Part shown: piece after piece, positions 1-6,290 of the stretch | Position numbering within the stretch: position 1 is the stretch's first letter | How the letters are laid out: each line of letters opens with the position of its first letter | NCBI GenBank assembly: GCA_020057805.1 | Contig: JAGVFD010000144.1 | Location: forward strand, 1-8,660 | Origin: Sideroxydans sp. | GTDB lineage: Bacteria; Pseudomonadota; Gammaproteobacteria; Burkholderiales; Gallionellaceae | DNA: 8,660 bases | Direction: 5' to 3' | Made by a program: the position numbers and the translations under genes | The notes under the pieces: generated by a model | What the model saw: the letters and a program-made list of their open reading frames with translations, nothing else | Databases searched by the model: none | What the model was told of the DNA's origin: nothing

Positions 1-433
1 CCGACAAAGCGCCGACCACCCCCACCATCACCGCCATCGGATGCGCATCACGACGGAAGCCATTGAAGAAGCGTGCCAGCTGGTCATGCACCATGGTGTG
101 GTGCGTGATGCTAAAAACGAATTCAGTTTTTTGTTCGACCGTGGGTAGCTCACCGTTCATCAACAAATAACAGACTTCTAGGAAGTCCGAATTTTCGGCC
201 AACTGTTCAATCGGGTAGCCTCGGTAGTAAAGCAAACCTGCATCACCGTCAATGTAAGTAATTTGCGACGTGCAACTGGAGGTGGCAAAGAAAGCGGGGT
301 CAAAAGTGAATACACCCAATTTACTCAAAGCGCGAATGTCGATGACATCAGGGCCGAGCGTGCCAGATAGAATGGGCAGTTCAATGCTGCGTCCATCGTC
401 CAAAGTGAGTGTAGCCATGCGCGTTTTTTCCAT
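1..433 (-). CDS. gltA: Citrate synthase, N-terminal third (gene runs off the left edge)
   Basis: Citrate synthase condenses acetyl-CoA with oxaloacetate in the cytosol, the entry step of the TCA cycle. Only about 144 codons lie in the window; the family is about 430 residues, so the active-site part is outside. The translation shows the typical N-terminal beta domain of the bacterial hexameric type: [19 protein letters not shown], then [27 protein letters not shown] and later [13 protein letters not shown]. Three in-frame ATGs compete (436, 433, 418). GAGG at 442-439 lies 5 nt before 433, so I chose 433. The 418 ATG is 20 nt from that site but would give a common-looking MATLTL start. The gene follows sdhE by about 16 bp and is probably transcribed with the sdh genes, as is usual in betaproteobacteria. 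Function is nearly certain; the exact start is not. Confidence 0.95.
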   Translation of the reverse strand, partial: MEKTRMATLTLDDGRSIELPILSGTLGPDVIDIRALSKLGVFTFDPAFFATSSCTSQITYIDGDAGLLYYRGYPIEQLAENSDFLEVCYLLMNGELPTVEQKTEFVFSITHHTMVHDQLARFFNGFRRDAHPMAVMVGVVGALS

Positions 434-449
434 CATTCCCTCGCTTAAT

Positions 450-698
450 TCAAACTACTTTTAACCATTCCAACACCTCGCTTTGATGGGCGTGGGTTAG
501 CGCTTTACTACCTGTAATTAAATCCCAAAACTGTGTGTCCGGTAAGTCTAACAATTCATCAAACACAATACGTTGCTCATCATTCAACTGCGGATAACGC
601 TGCTCAACAAAACGCCCCAGCACAATATCCAGTTCTAACAAGCCACGCCGGCAACGCCAACGCATACGTTGCAGTTCAACCGAATCCTCGGTACTCAT
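450..698 (-). CDS. sdhE: SdhE, succinate dehydrogenase FAD assembly factor
   Basis: A small cytosolic protein of 82 residues, the usual size for the SdhE/Sdh5 (YgfY) family, which helps attach FAD covalently to SdhA. The family signature RGxxE is present as R18-G19-L20-L21-E22, inside the stretch [14 protein letters not shown] near the N terminus. The rest is an acidic helical protein ending in EVLEWLKVV, also typical. The start ATG overlaps the sdhB stop as ATGA (698-695). There is no strong ribosome binding site in front of it, so translation is probably coupled to sdhB. Its place inside the sdh operon, downstream of its client subunit SdhA, supports the role. I consider an alternative identity unlikely. 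Confidence 0.95.
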   Translation of the reverse strand: MSTEDSVELQRMRWRCRRGLLELDIVLGRFVEQRYPQLNDEQRIVFDELLDLPDTQFWDLITGSKALTHAHQSEVLEWLKVV

Positions 699-1390
699 AC
701 GGCGCGTTTCACCATCATGTCTTTAATTTTGCCGATAGCCTCGGTGGGGTTCAATTCTTTCGGACACACATCCGCGCAATTCATAATGGTGTGGCAGCGG
801 AACAAACGATAAGGGTCTTCCAAGTTATCCAAGCGTGCCGCAGTGTCTTGATCTCGCGTATCGGCGATGAAACGGTACGCTTGCAACAACCCCGCTGGCC
901 CCACAAACTTATCTGGATTCCACCAGAACGACGGACATGCCGTGGTACAGCAACCACACAGAATGCACTCATACAAGCCATCCAAGGCAAGTCGCTGTTT
1001 AGGCGATTGCAAACGTTCGGTTTCAGGCGGCGGGTCGTTGTTCACGAGGTAAGGCTTAATCGAGTGATACTGCTTGAAGAACTGTGTCATGTCCACGATG
1101 AGGTCGCGAATCACGGGCAAGCCTGGCAAGGGACGAATTTCAATCGGTTGTTTTAGCGACGACAAGGAAGTGATGCAGGCCAACCCATTGCGACCATTGA
1201 TGTTCATCGCATCCGAACCACACACGCCTTCACGGCAAGATTTGCGAAAACCCAAGCTATCATCCTGCTTACGCAACATCATCAGCGCATCCAGCAACAT
1301 GGCATCGCCCGATTCTAAATTCAGCTCAAAGTCCTGCATGTAGGGCGCGGCATCCACATCAGGGTTGTAGCGGTAAATTCTAAATTTCAT
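695..1390 (-). CDS. sdhB: Succinate dehydrogenase iron-sulfur subunit
   Basis: The electron-transfer subunit of respiratory complex II, passing electrons from the FAD of SdhA to quinone at the membrane. It has 231 residues, a normal length. All cluster ligands are visible. The [2Fe-2S] cluster has C52, C57, D60 and C72 (CREGVCGSD...GLAC). The [4Fe-4S] cluster has C142, C145, C148 and C209. The [3Fe-4S] cluster has C152, C199 and C205. Quinone-site residues known from the E. coli enzyme are also there: P153, W156, W157, H200 and I202. A strong AAAGGAGG (1403-1396) lies 5 nt before the ATG and overlaps the sdhA stop codon, and the gap to sdhA is 11 bp. The 3' end overlaps sdhE by 4 bp. No key residue is missing. 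Confidence 0.98.
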   Translation of the reverse strand: MKFRIYRYNPDVDAAPYMQDFELNLESGDAMLLDALMMLRKQDDSLGFRKSCREGVCGSDAMNINGRNGLACITSLSSLKQPIEIRPLPGLPVIRDLIVDMTQFFKQYHSIKPYLVNNDPPPETERLQSPKQRLALDGLYECILCGCCTTACPSFWWNPDKFVGPAGLLQAYRFIADTRDQDTAARLDNLEDPYRLFRCHTIMNCADVCPKELNPTEAIGKIKDMMVKRAV

Positions 1391-1401
1391 TGCCGCCTCC
1401 T

Positions 1402-3165
1402 TTAATAAACACGTGCTTTAAGCGGAAATGAATCCACAGTGAGCGGTTTCAAGCGCACGGGTTTGTAATCCAAGCGATGTCCTTCGCTGTAGTACAACGA
1501 ATGCTTCAACCAATTTTTGTCATCGCGATCTTGGAAGTCTTCACGCGCATGCGCGCCACGACTTTCTTTACGCGCTTCGGCGGCAGTCATGGTGGCTTGG
1601 GCAACTTCAATCAAATTGTCTAATTCCAGCGCTTCGATACGCGCGGTGTTAAACACTTTGCTCTTGTCGGTAATTTCAGTGTGGCGCACGCGCTCGGCCA
1701 CTTCGCGAATTTGCAGCACACCTTCCGCCAACAAATCTGGGAAGCGGAATACACCGCAGTGGGTTTGCATGGTCTTGCGCATGGCATCGCCCACGTCTGC
1801 TACTCGTTCGCCATTTTTCTGATTTTCCAGCCGCGCCAAGCGTGCCAAAGGCCTGTCTGCGGCATCTGCGGGGAGCGCTTTGGGATTGGGGTTGTTTTTC
1901 AAATCCTCAATAATCTGCCGCGCAGCGGCACGGCCAAACACGATGAGGTCGAGCAATGAATTGCAACCCAAGCGGTTAGCGCCATGCACCGACACACAGG
2001 CACACTCGCCGACTGCGTAGAAACCCTGCACCACCACATCTGGCGCTGTGCCTTGCGGCGCAACCACTTGCCCACGATAGTTGGTGGGGATGCCGCCCAT
2101 CATGTAATGCGCCGTAGGCACTACAGGAATCGGGGCTTTGGATGGATCTACGTGGGCGAACTTCAATGCAATATCACGTATGCCAGGCAGACGGTGACGA
2201 ATCACTTCGTCACCCAGATGGTCTAACTTGAGCAACACATGGTCGCCGTTAGGTCCGCAACCACGACCTTCTTTAATCTCGGTCGCCATGGCGCGCGACA
2301 CCACGTCGCGGCTGGCCAGATCTTTCGCATTCGGTGCGTAGCGCGGCATAAAACGTTCGCCGTCTTTATTTACTAAATAGCCGCCTTCACCGCGCACACC
2401 TTCCGTAATCAACACACCAGCGCCATGCACGCCAGTGGGGTGAAACTGGAAAAACTCCATATCTTCTAGCGGAATGCCTGCACGTGCGGCCATGCCTAAA
2501 CCATCACCCGTATTGATGTAGGCATTGGTGCTGGCAGAGAAGATGCGTCCTGCACCGCCCGTCGCAAACAACGTTGCACGCGCTTGCAGAATCATCACTT
2601 CCGAGGTTTCGATTTCCATCGCCACCACACCCAACACATCGCCATCCGCATCACGAATTAAATCGAGCGCCATCCATTCCACAAAAAAGTTGGTATTGGC
2701 TTTCACGTTTTGTTGATACAAGGTGTGCAACAAGGCGTGTCCTGTGCGGTCGGCAGCGGCACAGGCACGCGGCACGGGATTTTTACCGAAGTCCTGCATG
2801 TGCCCACCAAATGGACGTTGATAGATTTTGCCGCTGTCCAAACGGTCGAACGGCATCCCAAAATGTTCTAGCTCATACACCACTTCGGGCGCATTGCGAC
2901 ACATGTACTCAATGGCATCTTGGTCGCCCAAATAGTCCGAACCTTTGACGGTGTCATACATATGCCACAACCAATTGTCTTCATTCACATTGCCTAACGA
3001 AGCGGCAATGCCACCTTGAGCAGCAACCGTATGTGAGCGTGTGGGAAATACTTTTGAAAGCACCGCCACCTTAAGCCCCGCTTCAGACAGCGCGAGGGCG
3101 GCGCGCATTCCTGCGCCCCCTGCGCCCACTACTACAACGTCAAATGTTCGTTTCGTGATTGCCAT
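1402..3165 (-). CDS. sdhA: Succinate dehydrogenase flavoprotein subunit
   Basis: The catalytic subunit of complex II, oxidising succinate to fumarate with covalently bound FAD on the cytoplasmic face. It has 587 residues, against 588 in E. coli. The N-terminal dinucleotide fold [11 protein letters not shown] begins at residue 14. The FAD-linking histidine is H45 in [10 protein letters not shown]. Catalytic and substrate residues are H242 (QFHPTG), R286 (ASRD), H353 (AHYMMGG) and R398 (GANRLG). The C-terminal end matches the family ([10 protein letters not shown]). The ATG at 3165 has AGAGG at 3176-3172, 6 nt upstream. That ribosome binding site lies inside one arm of a long inverted repeat separating this gene from sdhD, which is unusual for the operon. 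Downstream, sdhB starts after 11 bp. Identity is not in doubt. Confidence 0.99.
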   Translation of the reverse strand: MAITKRTFDVVVVGAGGAGMRAALALSEAGLKVAVLSKVFPTRSHTVAAQGGIAASLGNVNEDNWLWHMYDTVKGSDYLGDQDAIEYMCRNAPEVVYELEHFGMPFDRLDSGKIYQRPFGGHMQDFGKNPVPRACAAADRTGHALLHTLYQQNVKANTNFFVEWMALDLIRDADGDVLGVVAMEIETSEVMILQARATLFATGGAGRIFSASTNAYINTGDGLGMAARAGIPLEDMEFFQFHPTGVHGAGVLITEGVRGEGGYLVNKDGERFMPRYAPNAKDLASRDVVSRAMATEIKEGRGCGPNGDHVLLKLDHLGDEVIRHRLPGIRDIALKFAHVDPSKAPIPVVPTAHYMMGGIPTNYRGQVVAPQGTAPDVVVQGFYAVGECACVSVHGANRLGCNSLLDLIVFGRAAARQIIEDLKNNPNPKALPADAADRPLARLARLENQKNGERVADVGDAMRKTMQTHCGVFRFPDLLAEGVLQIREVAERVRHTEITDKSKVFNTARIEALELDNLIEVAQATMTAAEARKESRGAHAREDFQDRDDKNWLKHSLYYSEGHRLDYKPVRLKPLTVDSFPLKARVY

Positions 3166-3166
3166 T

Positions 3167-3308
3167 TGGTGCCTCTAATTATTCAAAGTTCTAAGCAAGG
3201 CAAGGCGCGAACGAAAAATCGCAACGCGGCATATGCCCAATATGTAAGGAGTGATTTTTCGTGAGCAACGCAGTATTGCGACGAAATTTGGATTATTAGA
3301 GGCATCCA
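3167..3308. repeat. Long imperfect inverted repeat between sdhD and sdhA
   Basis: The arms 3170-3187 and 3287-3304 match as an inverted repeat at 16 of 18 positions. Three more pairs (3167-3169 with 3306-3308) continue past one bulged base. Inside, 3211-3220 (acgaaaaatc) and 3253-3262 (gatttttcgt) form a second, perfect 10-bp inverted repeat. The central loop contains the palindrome GGCATATGCC (3228-3237). The heptamer gcaacgc occurs directly at 3221-3227 and 3265-3271. The unit fills nearly the whole gap, from the base just before the sdhA RBS region to the base after the sdhD stop. It has no convincing ORF. It looks like a small non-coding dispersed element (MITE- or REP-like) inserted into the operon, but a second copy is not visible here. 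On the sdh mRNA it could fold into a nested hairpin that includes the sdhA ribosome binding site. Confidence 0.75.
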
Positions 3309-3656
3309 TTACATGCCCCAAAGAATTTGTACCGACCAGATTGCATAAAGGATAAGCGCCAAAATAACCAGCACATGAATCACCAGACGAATACTGGCAG
3401 GCTTCACGTAATCCATCACGATGTCACGCACGCCAATCCATGCGTGATAGAAAAGACTTAGCAGAAACAGTAGTGAGAAAGTGCGCATCAAATTGCCAGA
3501 AAACAGCTCCGACCAAGTGTCATAACCAAATGCTGGTTGCAACAGTAGTTGCGCCACAATGGCAAGCGCATAAATCGCCATCACCAACGCCGTTACCCGT
3601 TGCACCAACCAATCACGCAATCCATAGTGCGCGCCTGTGACAACTCGATTCACCAT
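3309..3656 (-). CDS. sdhD: Succinate dehydrogenase membrane anchor subunit SdhD
   Basis: A small integral membrane subunit that with SdhC binds haem b and forms the quinone site of complex II. Taking the ATG at 3656 gives 115 residues, the same length as E. coli SdhD. An upstream in-frame start at 3746 would add 30 unrelated residues translated from sdhC in another frame, so I reject it. Three hydrophobic membrane segments are seen at roughly 21-39, 57-76 and 89-112. The haem ligand H71 sits in FYHAWIGVRDIVMDYVK, followed by D82 and Y83, all at E. coli numbering; Y83 contacts quinone in that enzyme. The start overlaps the end of sdhC by 7 bp (ATGGTGA), indicating coupled translation. Similarity outside the core motif is low, as is usual for this subunit. 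Confidence 0.95.
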   Translation of the reverse strand: MVNRVVTGAHYGLRDWLVQRVTALVMAIYALAIVAQLLLQPAFGYDTWSELFSGNLMRTFSLLFLLSLFYHAWIGVRDIVMDYVKPASIRLVIHVLVILALILYAIWSVQILWGM

Positions 3657-4024
3657 AACACCACCCCCAACACCAAGGTCAGCGTCAGACTGACAAATAA
3701 TACCCAGCGACTTGCCGTGCGCGCAGCGGCCAGTGTAGGCAACCAATGCAAATCAATGGCGAGGTAACGCAACCCTGCGCAGAAGTGATGCAGGAACGCC
3801 CACATCAATCCCAACAGTATCAACTTCAAAATAGGGTGCGCTAGCTGCTCGGTTAGATTGGTGTAAGTTTCAACTGAGCGCAGACTTTGATCGAATACGA
3901 ATAACAGTAGCGGTAAGGCCAAAAATAAAATCGCACCACTTGCGCGGTGGAGGATGGAGACATAACCTGAAAGGGGGAGTTTGATTAGGTGTAGCGCGAG
4001 ATGCTTGGGGCGGGTTTTATGCAT
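3650..4024 (-). CDS. sdhC: Succinate dehydrogenase cytochrome b556 subunit SdhC
   Basis: The larger membrane anchor of complex II and first gene of the sdh operon. With the ATG at 4024 it has 124 residues and starts MHKTRPKHLAL. The family motif RPxxL...LP..G..SILHRxSG follows, giving quinone-site residues S23 and R27 (S27 and R31 in E. coli). The haem ligand is H80 in HHFCAGLRYLAID (H84 in E. coli). Three membrane segments lie near 31-44, 64-84 and 102-123. A TTG at 4048 would add eight residues. I prefer 4024 because GAGAAG lies 6 nt upstream of it and relatives begin close to the RP motif. An in-frame TAA just above the TTG excludes longer forms. The stop overlaps the sdhD start. Confidence 0.94.
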   Translation of the reverse strand: MHKTRPKHLALHLIKLPLSGYVSILHRASGAILFLALPLLLFVFDQSLRSVETYTNLTEQLAHPILKLILLGLMWAFLHHFCAGLRYLAIDLHWLPTLAAARTASRWVLFVSLTLTLVLGVVLW

Positions 4025-4116
4025 TTTTTTCTTCTCATCAGCGACCAAAATTTAATGGCGCAATCCTACACCTGTGCGTAGCGAGTGCAAAGCAATCGGA
4101 CTACGATGCCGAGGAA

Positions 4117-4144
4117 ATTTAATACTCACGCATTCAATTTCCAA
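4117..4144 (-). promoter_or_regulatory. Candidate sigma-70 promoter for the sdh-gltA operon
   Basis: On the minus strand, TTGGAA (4144-4139) and TTAAAT (4122-4117) are separated by 16 bp; each matches four of six consensus bases. This would start transcription about 85-90 nt before the sdhC ATG. The match is modest and other placements in this AT-rich stretch are possible. It rests on the need for a promoter here rather than on a strong signal. Confidence 0.25.
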
Positions 4145-4163
4145 TACTGCTTATCGCTATACT
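4133..4163 (+). promoter_or_regulatory. Candidate sigma-70 promoter for mdh
   Basis: TATACT at 4158-4163 matches five of six -10 bases and lies about 40 bp before the mdh ATG. The best -35 is weak: TTCAAT at 4133-4138, with a 19-bp spacer. It overlaps the candidate sdh promoter on the other strand, so the two divergent transcripts may interfere or be co-regulated. I see no clear regulator box, and there is no regulator gene between sdhC and mdh. Confidence 0.3.
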
Positions 4164-4203
4164 CTTCGCGCATTTCCTATTTCCAACCTAAAGTGAGGTC
4201 ACC

Positions 4204-5190
4204 ATGAAAGCTCCAATTCGTGTCGCTATTACTGGCGCAGCGGGTCAAATCGGTTACAACATGCTGTTTCGTATTGCTAACGGCGATATGCTGGGTAAAG
4301 ATCAACCCATCATTTTGCAGTTGCTAGACATCCCTCCCGCACAGCAAGCGTTGCGTGGCGTGGCCATGGAATTGGAAGATTGCGTATTCCCGATGTTGCA
4401 ACAAATCATCACCACCGATGATCCGCGCGTTGCCTTTCGCGATGCCGAGGTAGTGCTGATGGTGGGGGCTAGGCCGCGCGGCAAGGGCATGGAACGTAAA
4501 GATTTGCTGGAAGCAAATGGTGCGATTTTTACCGAGCAAGGGCGCATTCTGAATGAAGTCGCCGCACGTCACGTCAAGGTGTTGGTGGTGGGCAATCCGG
4601 CCAACACCAATGCGCTTATTACGATGAAAAACGCCCCCGATCTCGATCCGCGCAACTTCACCGCCATGATGCGCCTCGACCACAATCGTGCTATCGCCCA
4701 AGTGGCACTCAAACTTTTCCAGCCCATCAACGACATCAAAAAAATGGTGATTTGGGGCAATCACTCAGGCACGCAATATCCTGATTTGTCACACAGCGAA
4801 ATACGCGGACGCAAGTTACTCGACGTATTGCCTGATGCCAGCTGGATTGAGGACACCTTTATCCCTACTGTGCAAAAACGCGGCGCGGCGGTCATTGAAG
4901 CGCGCGGCTTAAGCAGTGCAGCCAGCGCCGCCAATGCGGCTATCTCGCACATGCACGATTGGCTGTTACGCTCACACCATAACGATTGGGTCACCATGAG
5001 CGTGCCGTCCGATGGTAGCTACGGCATCCCTGAAGGCGTGATGTACGGCTTCCCCGTCACCTGCCGCAACGGCCACTACACCATCGTGCAAGGCTTGCCC
5101 ATTAGCGAACTAGGCCGCAAACACATGATGGATAGTTATGCTGAATTGCTCGGCGAACGCGAGCTGGTTAAACACTTACTTAAAAAATAA
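4204..5190 (+). CDS. mdh: Malate dehydrogenase (NAD-dependent)
   Basis: Cytosolic enzyme of the LDH/MDH superfamily that oxidises malate to oxaloacetate with NAD, feeding citrate synthase. The 328 residues fit the longer MDH type common in Burkholderiales and relatives (about 327). The Rossmann glycine motif is G11-A-A-G14-Q-I-G17, and D42 (LLDIPPA) is the residue expected to bind the NAD ribose. Substrate-binding arginines are R92 and R98 ([14 protein letters not shown]) and R162. The catalytic pair is D159 (RLDHNRA) and H187 ([11 protein letters not shown]). GAGG at 4195-4198 lies 5 nt before the ATG, a good ribosome binding site. It is divergent from the sdh operon, a typical betaproteobacterial neighbourhood. 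Nothing suggests damage. Confidence 0.98.
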   Translation: MKAPIRVAITGAAGQIGYNMLFRIANGDMLGKDQPIILQLLDIPPAQQALRGVAMELEDCVFPMLQQIITTDDPRVAFRDAEVVLMVGARPRGKGMERKDLLEANGAIFTEQGRILNEVAARHVKVLVVGNPANTNALITMKNAPDLDPRNFTAMMRLDHNRAIAQVALKLFQPINDIKKMVIWGNHSGTQYPDLSHSEIRGRKLLDVLPDASWIEDTFIPTVQKRGAAVIEARGLSSAASAANAAISHMHDWLLRSHHNDWVTMSVPSDGSYGIPEGVMYGFPVTCRNGHYTIVQGLPISELGRKHMMDSYAELLGERELVKHLLKK

Positions 5191-5220
5191 GGGAACGCAA
5201 ATTCCAAATTTTAGTTTTTC

Positions 5221-5280
5221 TTGAGTTGGCAACCTCTCTCCCATCAATTCAGTATCTGGAGAGGGGTTGCAATACCTCAA
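5221..5280 (+). terminator. Hairpin after mdh, between convergent genes (no U-run)
   Basis: Bases 5229-5241 pair with 5258-5270 in a 13-bp stem with a 16-nt loop. An outer 5-bp stem, 5221-5225 with 5276-5280, is separated by a small internal loop. In plus-strand RNA the single imperfect position is a U-G wobble; in minus-strand RNA it would be an A-C mismatch. The fold therefore suits the mdh transcript. No T-run follows on either strand, so a classical intrinsic terminator is not shown. It may instead protect the mdh 3' end or be a factor-dependent stop. The remaining bases from 5191 to 5285 show nothing else. Confidence 0.4.
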
Positions 5281-5285
5281 TGGAT

Positions 5286-6074
5286 TTATGAACTAAGTCT
5301 CTCCATCCTCAATCCTGAACCAAACCCTTTTAACTTCCGTAATTCGACTATTGGTGTACAGCCATCACATGGGACAGTGTATACGTCGTCATTACTCCAA
5401 TTGATTCCACCGACAATCTTTATTCCCGCGTCACTTATTTGCCCTGCCTCCATATTCTGCCCCACAGTTAGATTCACTTCAGAACTCACCGTTACTTCAG
5501 CATTAAATGTTACTGATGCTGAACTTTTCTTTGAGATTAATACCAACCCACTTTCCGCAATTCTAGATGCACTGACAAGCACAAATTCTTTCCTCCAGTC
5601 GTTGCTGGGAAGGGCCTTGTGTAAATCAACAATAGCCAAATCTACCTCCCTTTGATTCGTCGAAGTAAGTCGGCAGACTATATAGTTTGAAAAAGTGAAT
5701 ATATAAGCGTTCTGTTTATGGAAAGTTACTGTTACAGACCCAGTATATTTTTTTGTTTGCTTCATTGTTGCGGCTGACTCTATGCCCAGCTCTTCTATTT
5801 TTTCACTAACCCAATTACTATTGCCCAGCGTCCCCGATATACCAATTTGAACATCGACTTCGCCAGTCGAACTAAAGAACTTTCCGCCCCCCGAACCAGA
5901 TACTTCAGTTACCGTATCAATACCGAAAGCACTAATCGACGAATTATCCTCCACATACATATCTCGCTTTAGTATTCCATAAGCACCAGGAAGAGTTTCC
6001 TCATCCATGTCGGCGTTAACATATTGCACCGTATCCATTCTGTGATACTTCTTTGCTAGTTTCTCAATTGACAT
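5286..6074 (-). CDS. Hypothetical beta-rich protein, possibly gasdermin-like pore-former
   Basis: I do not recognise this 262-residue protein with certainty. The ATG at 6074 has AGAGGA 6 nt upstream; the longer reading from 6158 lacks such support. There is no signal peptide or transmembrane helix. Most of the chain is predicted beta strand with alternating polar and hydrophobic residues, for example GEVDVQIGISG (71-81), TGSVTVTF (111-118) and SVTFNAEVTVSSEVNLTV (187-204). A charged segment, LHKALPSNDWRKEFVLVSAS (151-170), precedes the last strands. These end VYTVPC...TPIVELRKLKGF, with a short tail of about 11 residues. This order (N-terminal strand, amphipathic hairpins, 'yVVtsv' strand, 'TiP' strand, short tail) resembles bacterial gasdermins in outline, but I saw no N-terminal cysteine and no protease neighbour. 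Sampled lines are about 32-40% G+C, well below mdh, suggesting transfer. An aerolysin-like or unrelated beta protein is equally open. Confidence 0.5.
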   Translation of the reverse strand: MSIEKLAKKYHRMDTVQYVNADMDEETLPGAYGILKRDMYVEDNSSISAFGIDTVTEVSGSGGGKFFSSTGEVDVQIGISGTLGNSNWVSEKIEELGIESAATMKQTKKYTGSVTVTFHKQNAYIFTFSNYIVCRLTSTNQREVDLAIVDLHKALPSNDWRKEFVLVSASRIAESGLVLISKKSSASVTFNAEVTVSSEVNLTVGQNMEAGQISDAGIKIVGGINWSNDDVYTVPCDGCTPIVELRKLKGFGSGLRMERLSS

Positions 6075-6096
6075 AATCTTTCCTCTATATAAAAGT

Positions 6097-6144
6097 AAAA
6101 AAATTGCCAGATATCCGCCCATCTGTGGAAACAGGCCTCTGGCA
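6097..6144 (-). promoter_or_regulatory. Leader hairpin with T-run before the hypothetical gene
   Basis: On the minus strand, TGCCAGA (6144-6138) pairs with TCTGGCA (6111-6105). One base later comes a run of seven T (6103-6097). A smaller hairpin, CTGT-TTCC-ACAG (6134-6123), lies inside the loop. This has the outline of an intrinsic terminator or attenuator located 20-70 bp before the start codon at 6074. It could instead be the terminator of a transcript arriving from upstream, or chance in an AT-rich spacer. The 26-nt loop is large for a plain terminator. Confidence 0.35.
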
Positions 6145-6203
6145 GTCAACGTCGACACGGGAGCTTTCTAATTACTCATTGTCTAACGCGAGTCCATTTT
6201 TAC

Positions 6204-6254
6204 ATTGTGGGATTAATAAGCAATATGCCAAAAGGCATATACCTAGGCATATAC
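6204..6254 (-). promoter_or_regulatory. Candidate promoter overlapping a palindrome and direct repeats
   Basis: On the plus strand ATATGCC (6223-6229) and GGCATAT (6234-6240) form a perfect inverted repeat around AAAA. The decamer aggcatatac occurs twice, at 6233-6242 and 6245-6254, with a 12-bp period. On the minus strand TTGGCA (6231-6226, five of six -35 bases) overlaps the palindrome. With a 16-bp spacer it is followed by CACAAT (6209-6204, four of six -10 bases). This is the layout of an operator covering the -35 of the hypothetical gene. No regulator gene is in the window, so the binding protein is unknown. Confidence 0.4.
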
Positions 6255-6262
6255 ACTTTTGT

Positions 6263-6290
6263 AAAAAGAAAGATATCGGCCTATATCTTT
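6263..6290 (-). terminator. Weak intrinsic terminator of the chalcone-isomerase-like/ATP-grasp operon
   Basis: On the minus strand AAAGATAT (6290-6283) pairs perfectly with ATATCTTT (6276-6269) around a 6-nt loop. C and five T (6267-6263) follow. The stem has only one G-C pair, so it would be weak. The stop codon of the ATP-grasp gene lies at the stem-loop boundary. Position and T-run fit a terminator that separates this operon from the AT-rich gene downstream. Confidence 0.35.

Noticed and set aside
533..1156. 207-residue plus-strand open frame
   Set aside because: It lies antisense across sdhE and sdhB, which carry all their family motifs. Its translation has no recognisable motif and it lacks a ribosome binding site.
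3657..3746. Thirty-residue N-terminal extension of SdhD
   Set aside because: It would be read out of frame from within sdhC. The ATG at 3656 gives the family length and puts H71, D82 and Y83 at the expected numbers.
4324..4764. 146-residue minus-strand open frame inside mdh
   Set aside because: It is antisense to an intact, motif-complete malate dehydrogenase and has a His-rich, shadow-like composition.
5229..5270. Classical Rho-independent terminator after mdh
   Set aside because: The stem is good, but there is no T-run after it on either strand, so only a hairpin of uncertain function is claimed.
5221..5655. 144-residue plus-strand open frame opposite the hypothetical gene
   Set aside because: The minus-strand gene has a good RBS and a coherent beta-strand pattern. 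The plus-strand frame starts in the mdh hairpin and shows no such support.
6144..6149. TTGACT on the minus strand as a -35 for the hypothetical gene
   Set aside because: It matches five of six bases, but no acceptable -10 lies 16-18 bp downstream (ACAGAT and neighbours fit poorly).
6223..6254. CRISPR-like repeat array
   Set aside because: There are only two direct copies of 10 bp with a 2-bp gap and no spacers. This is operator-like, not an array.
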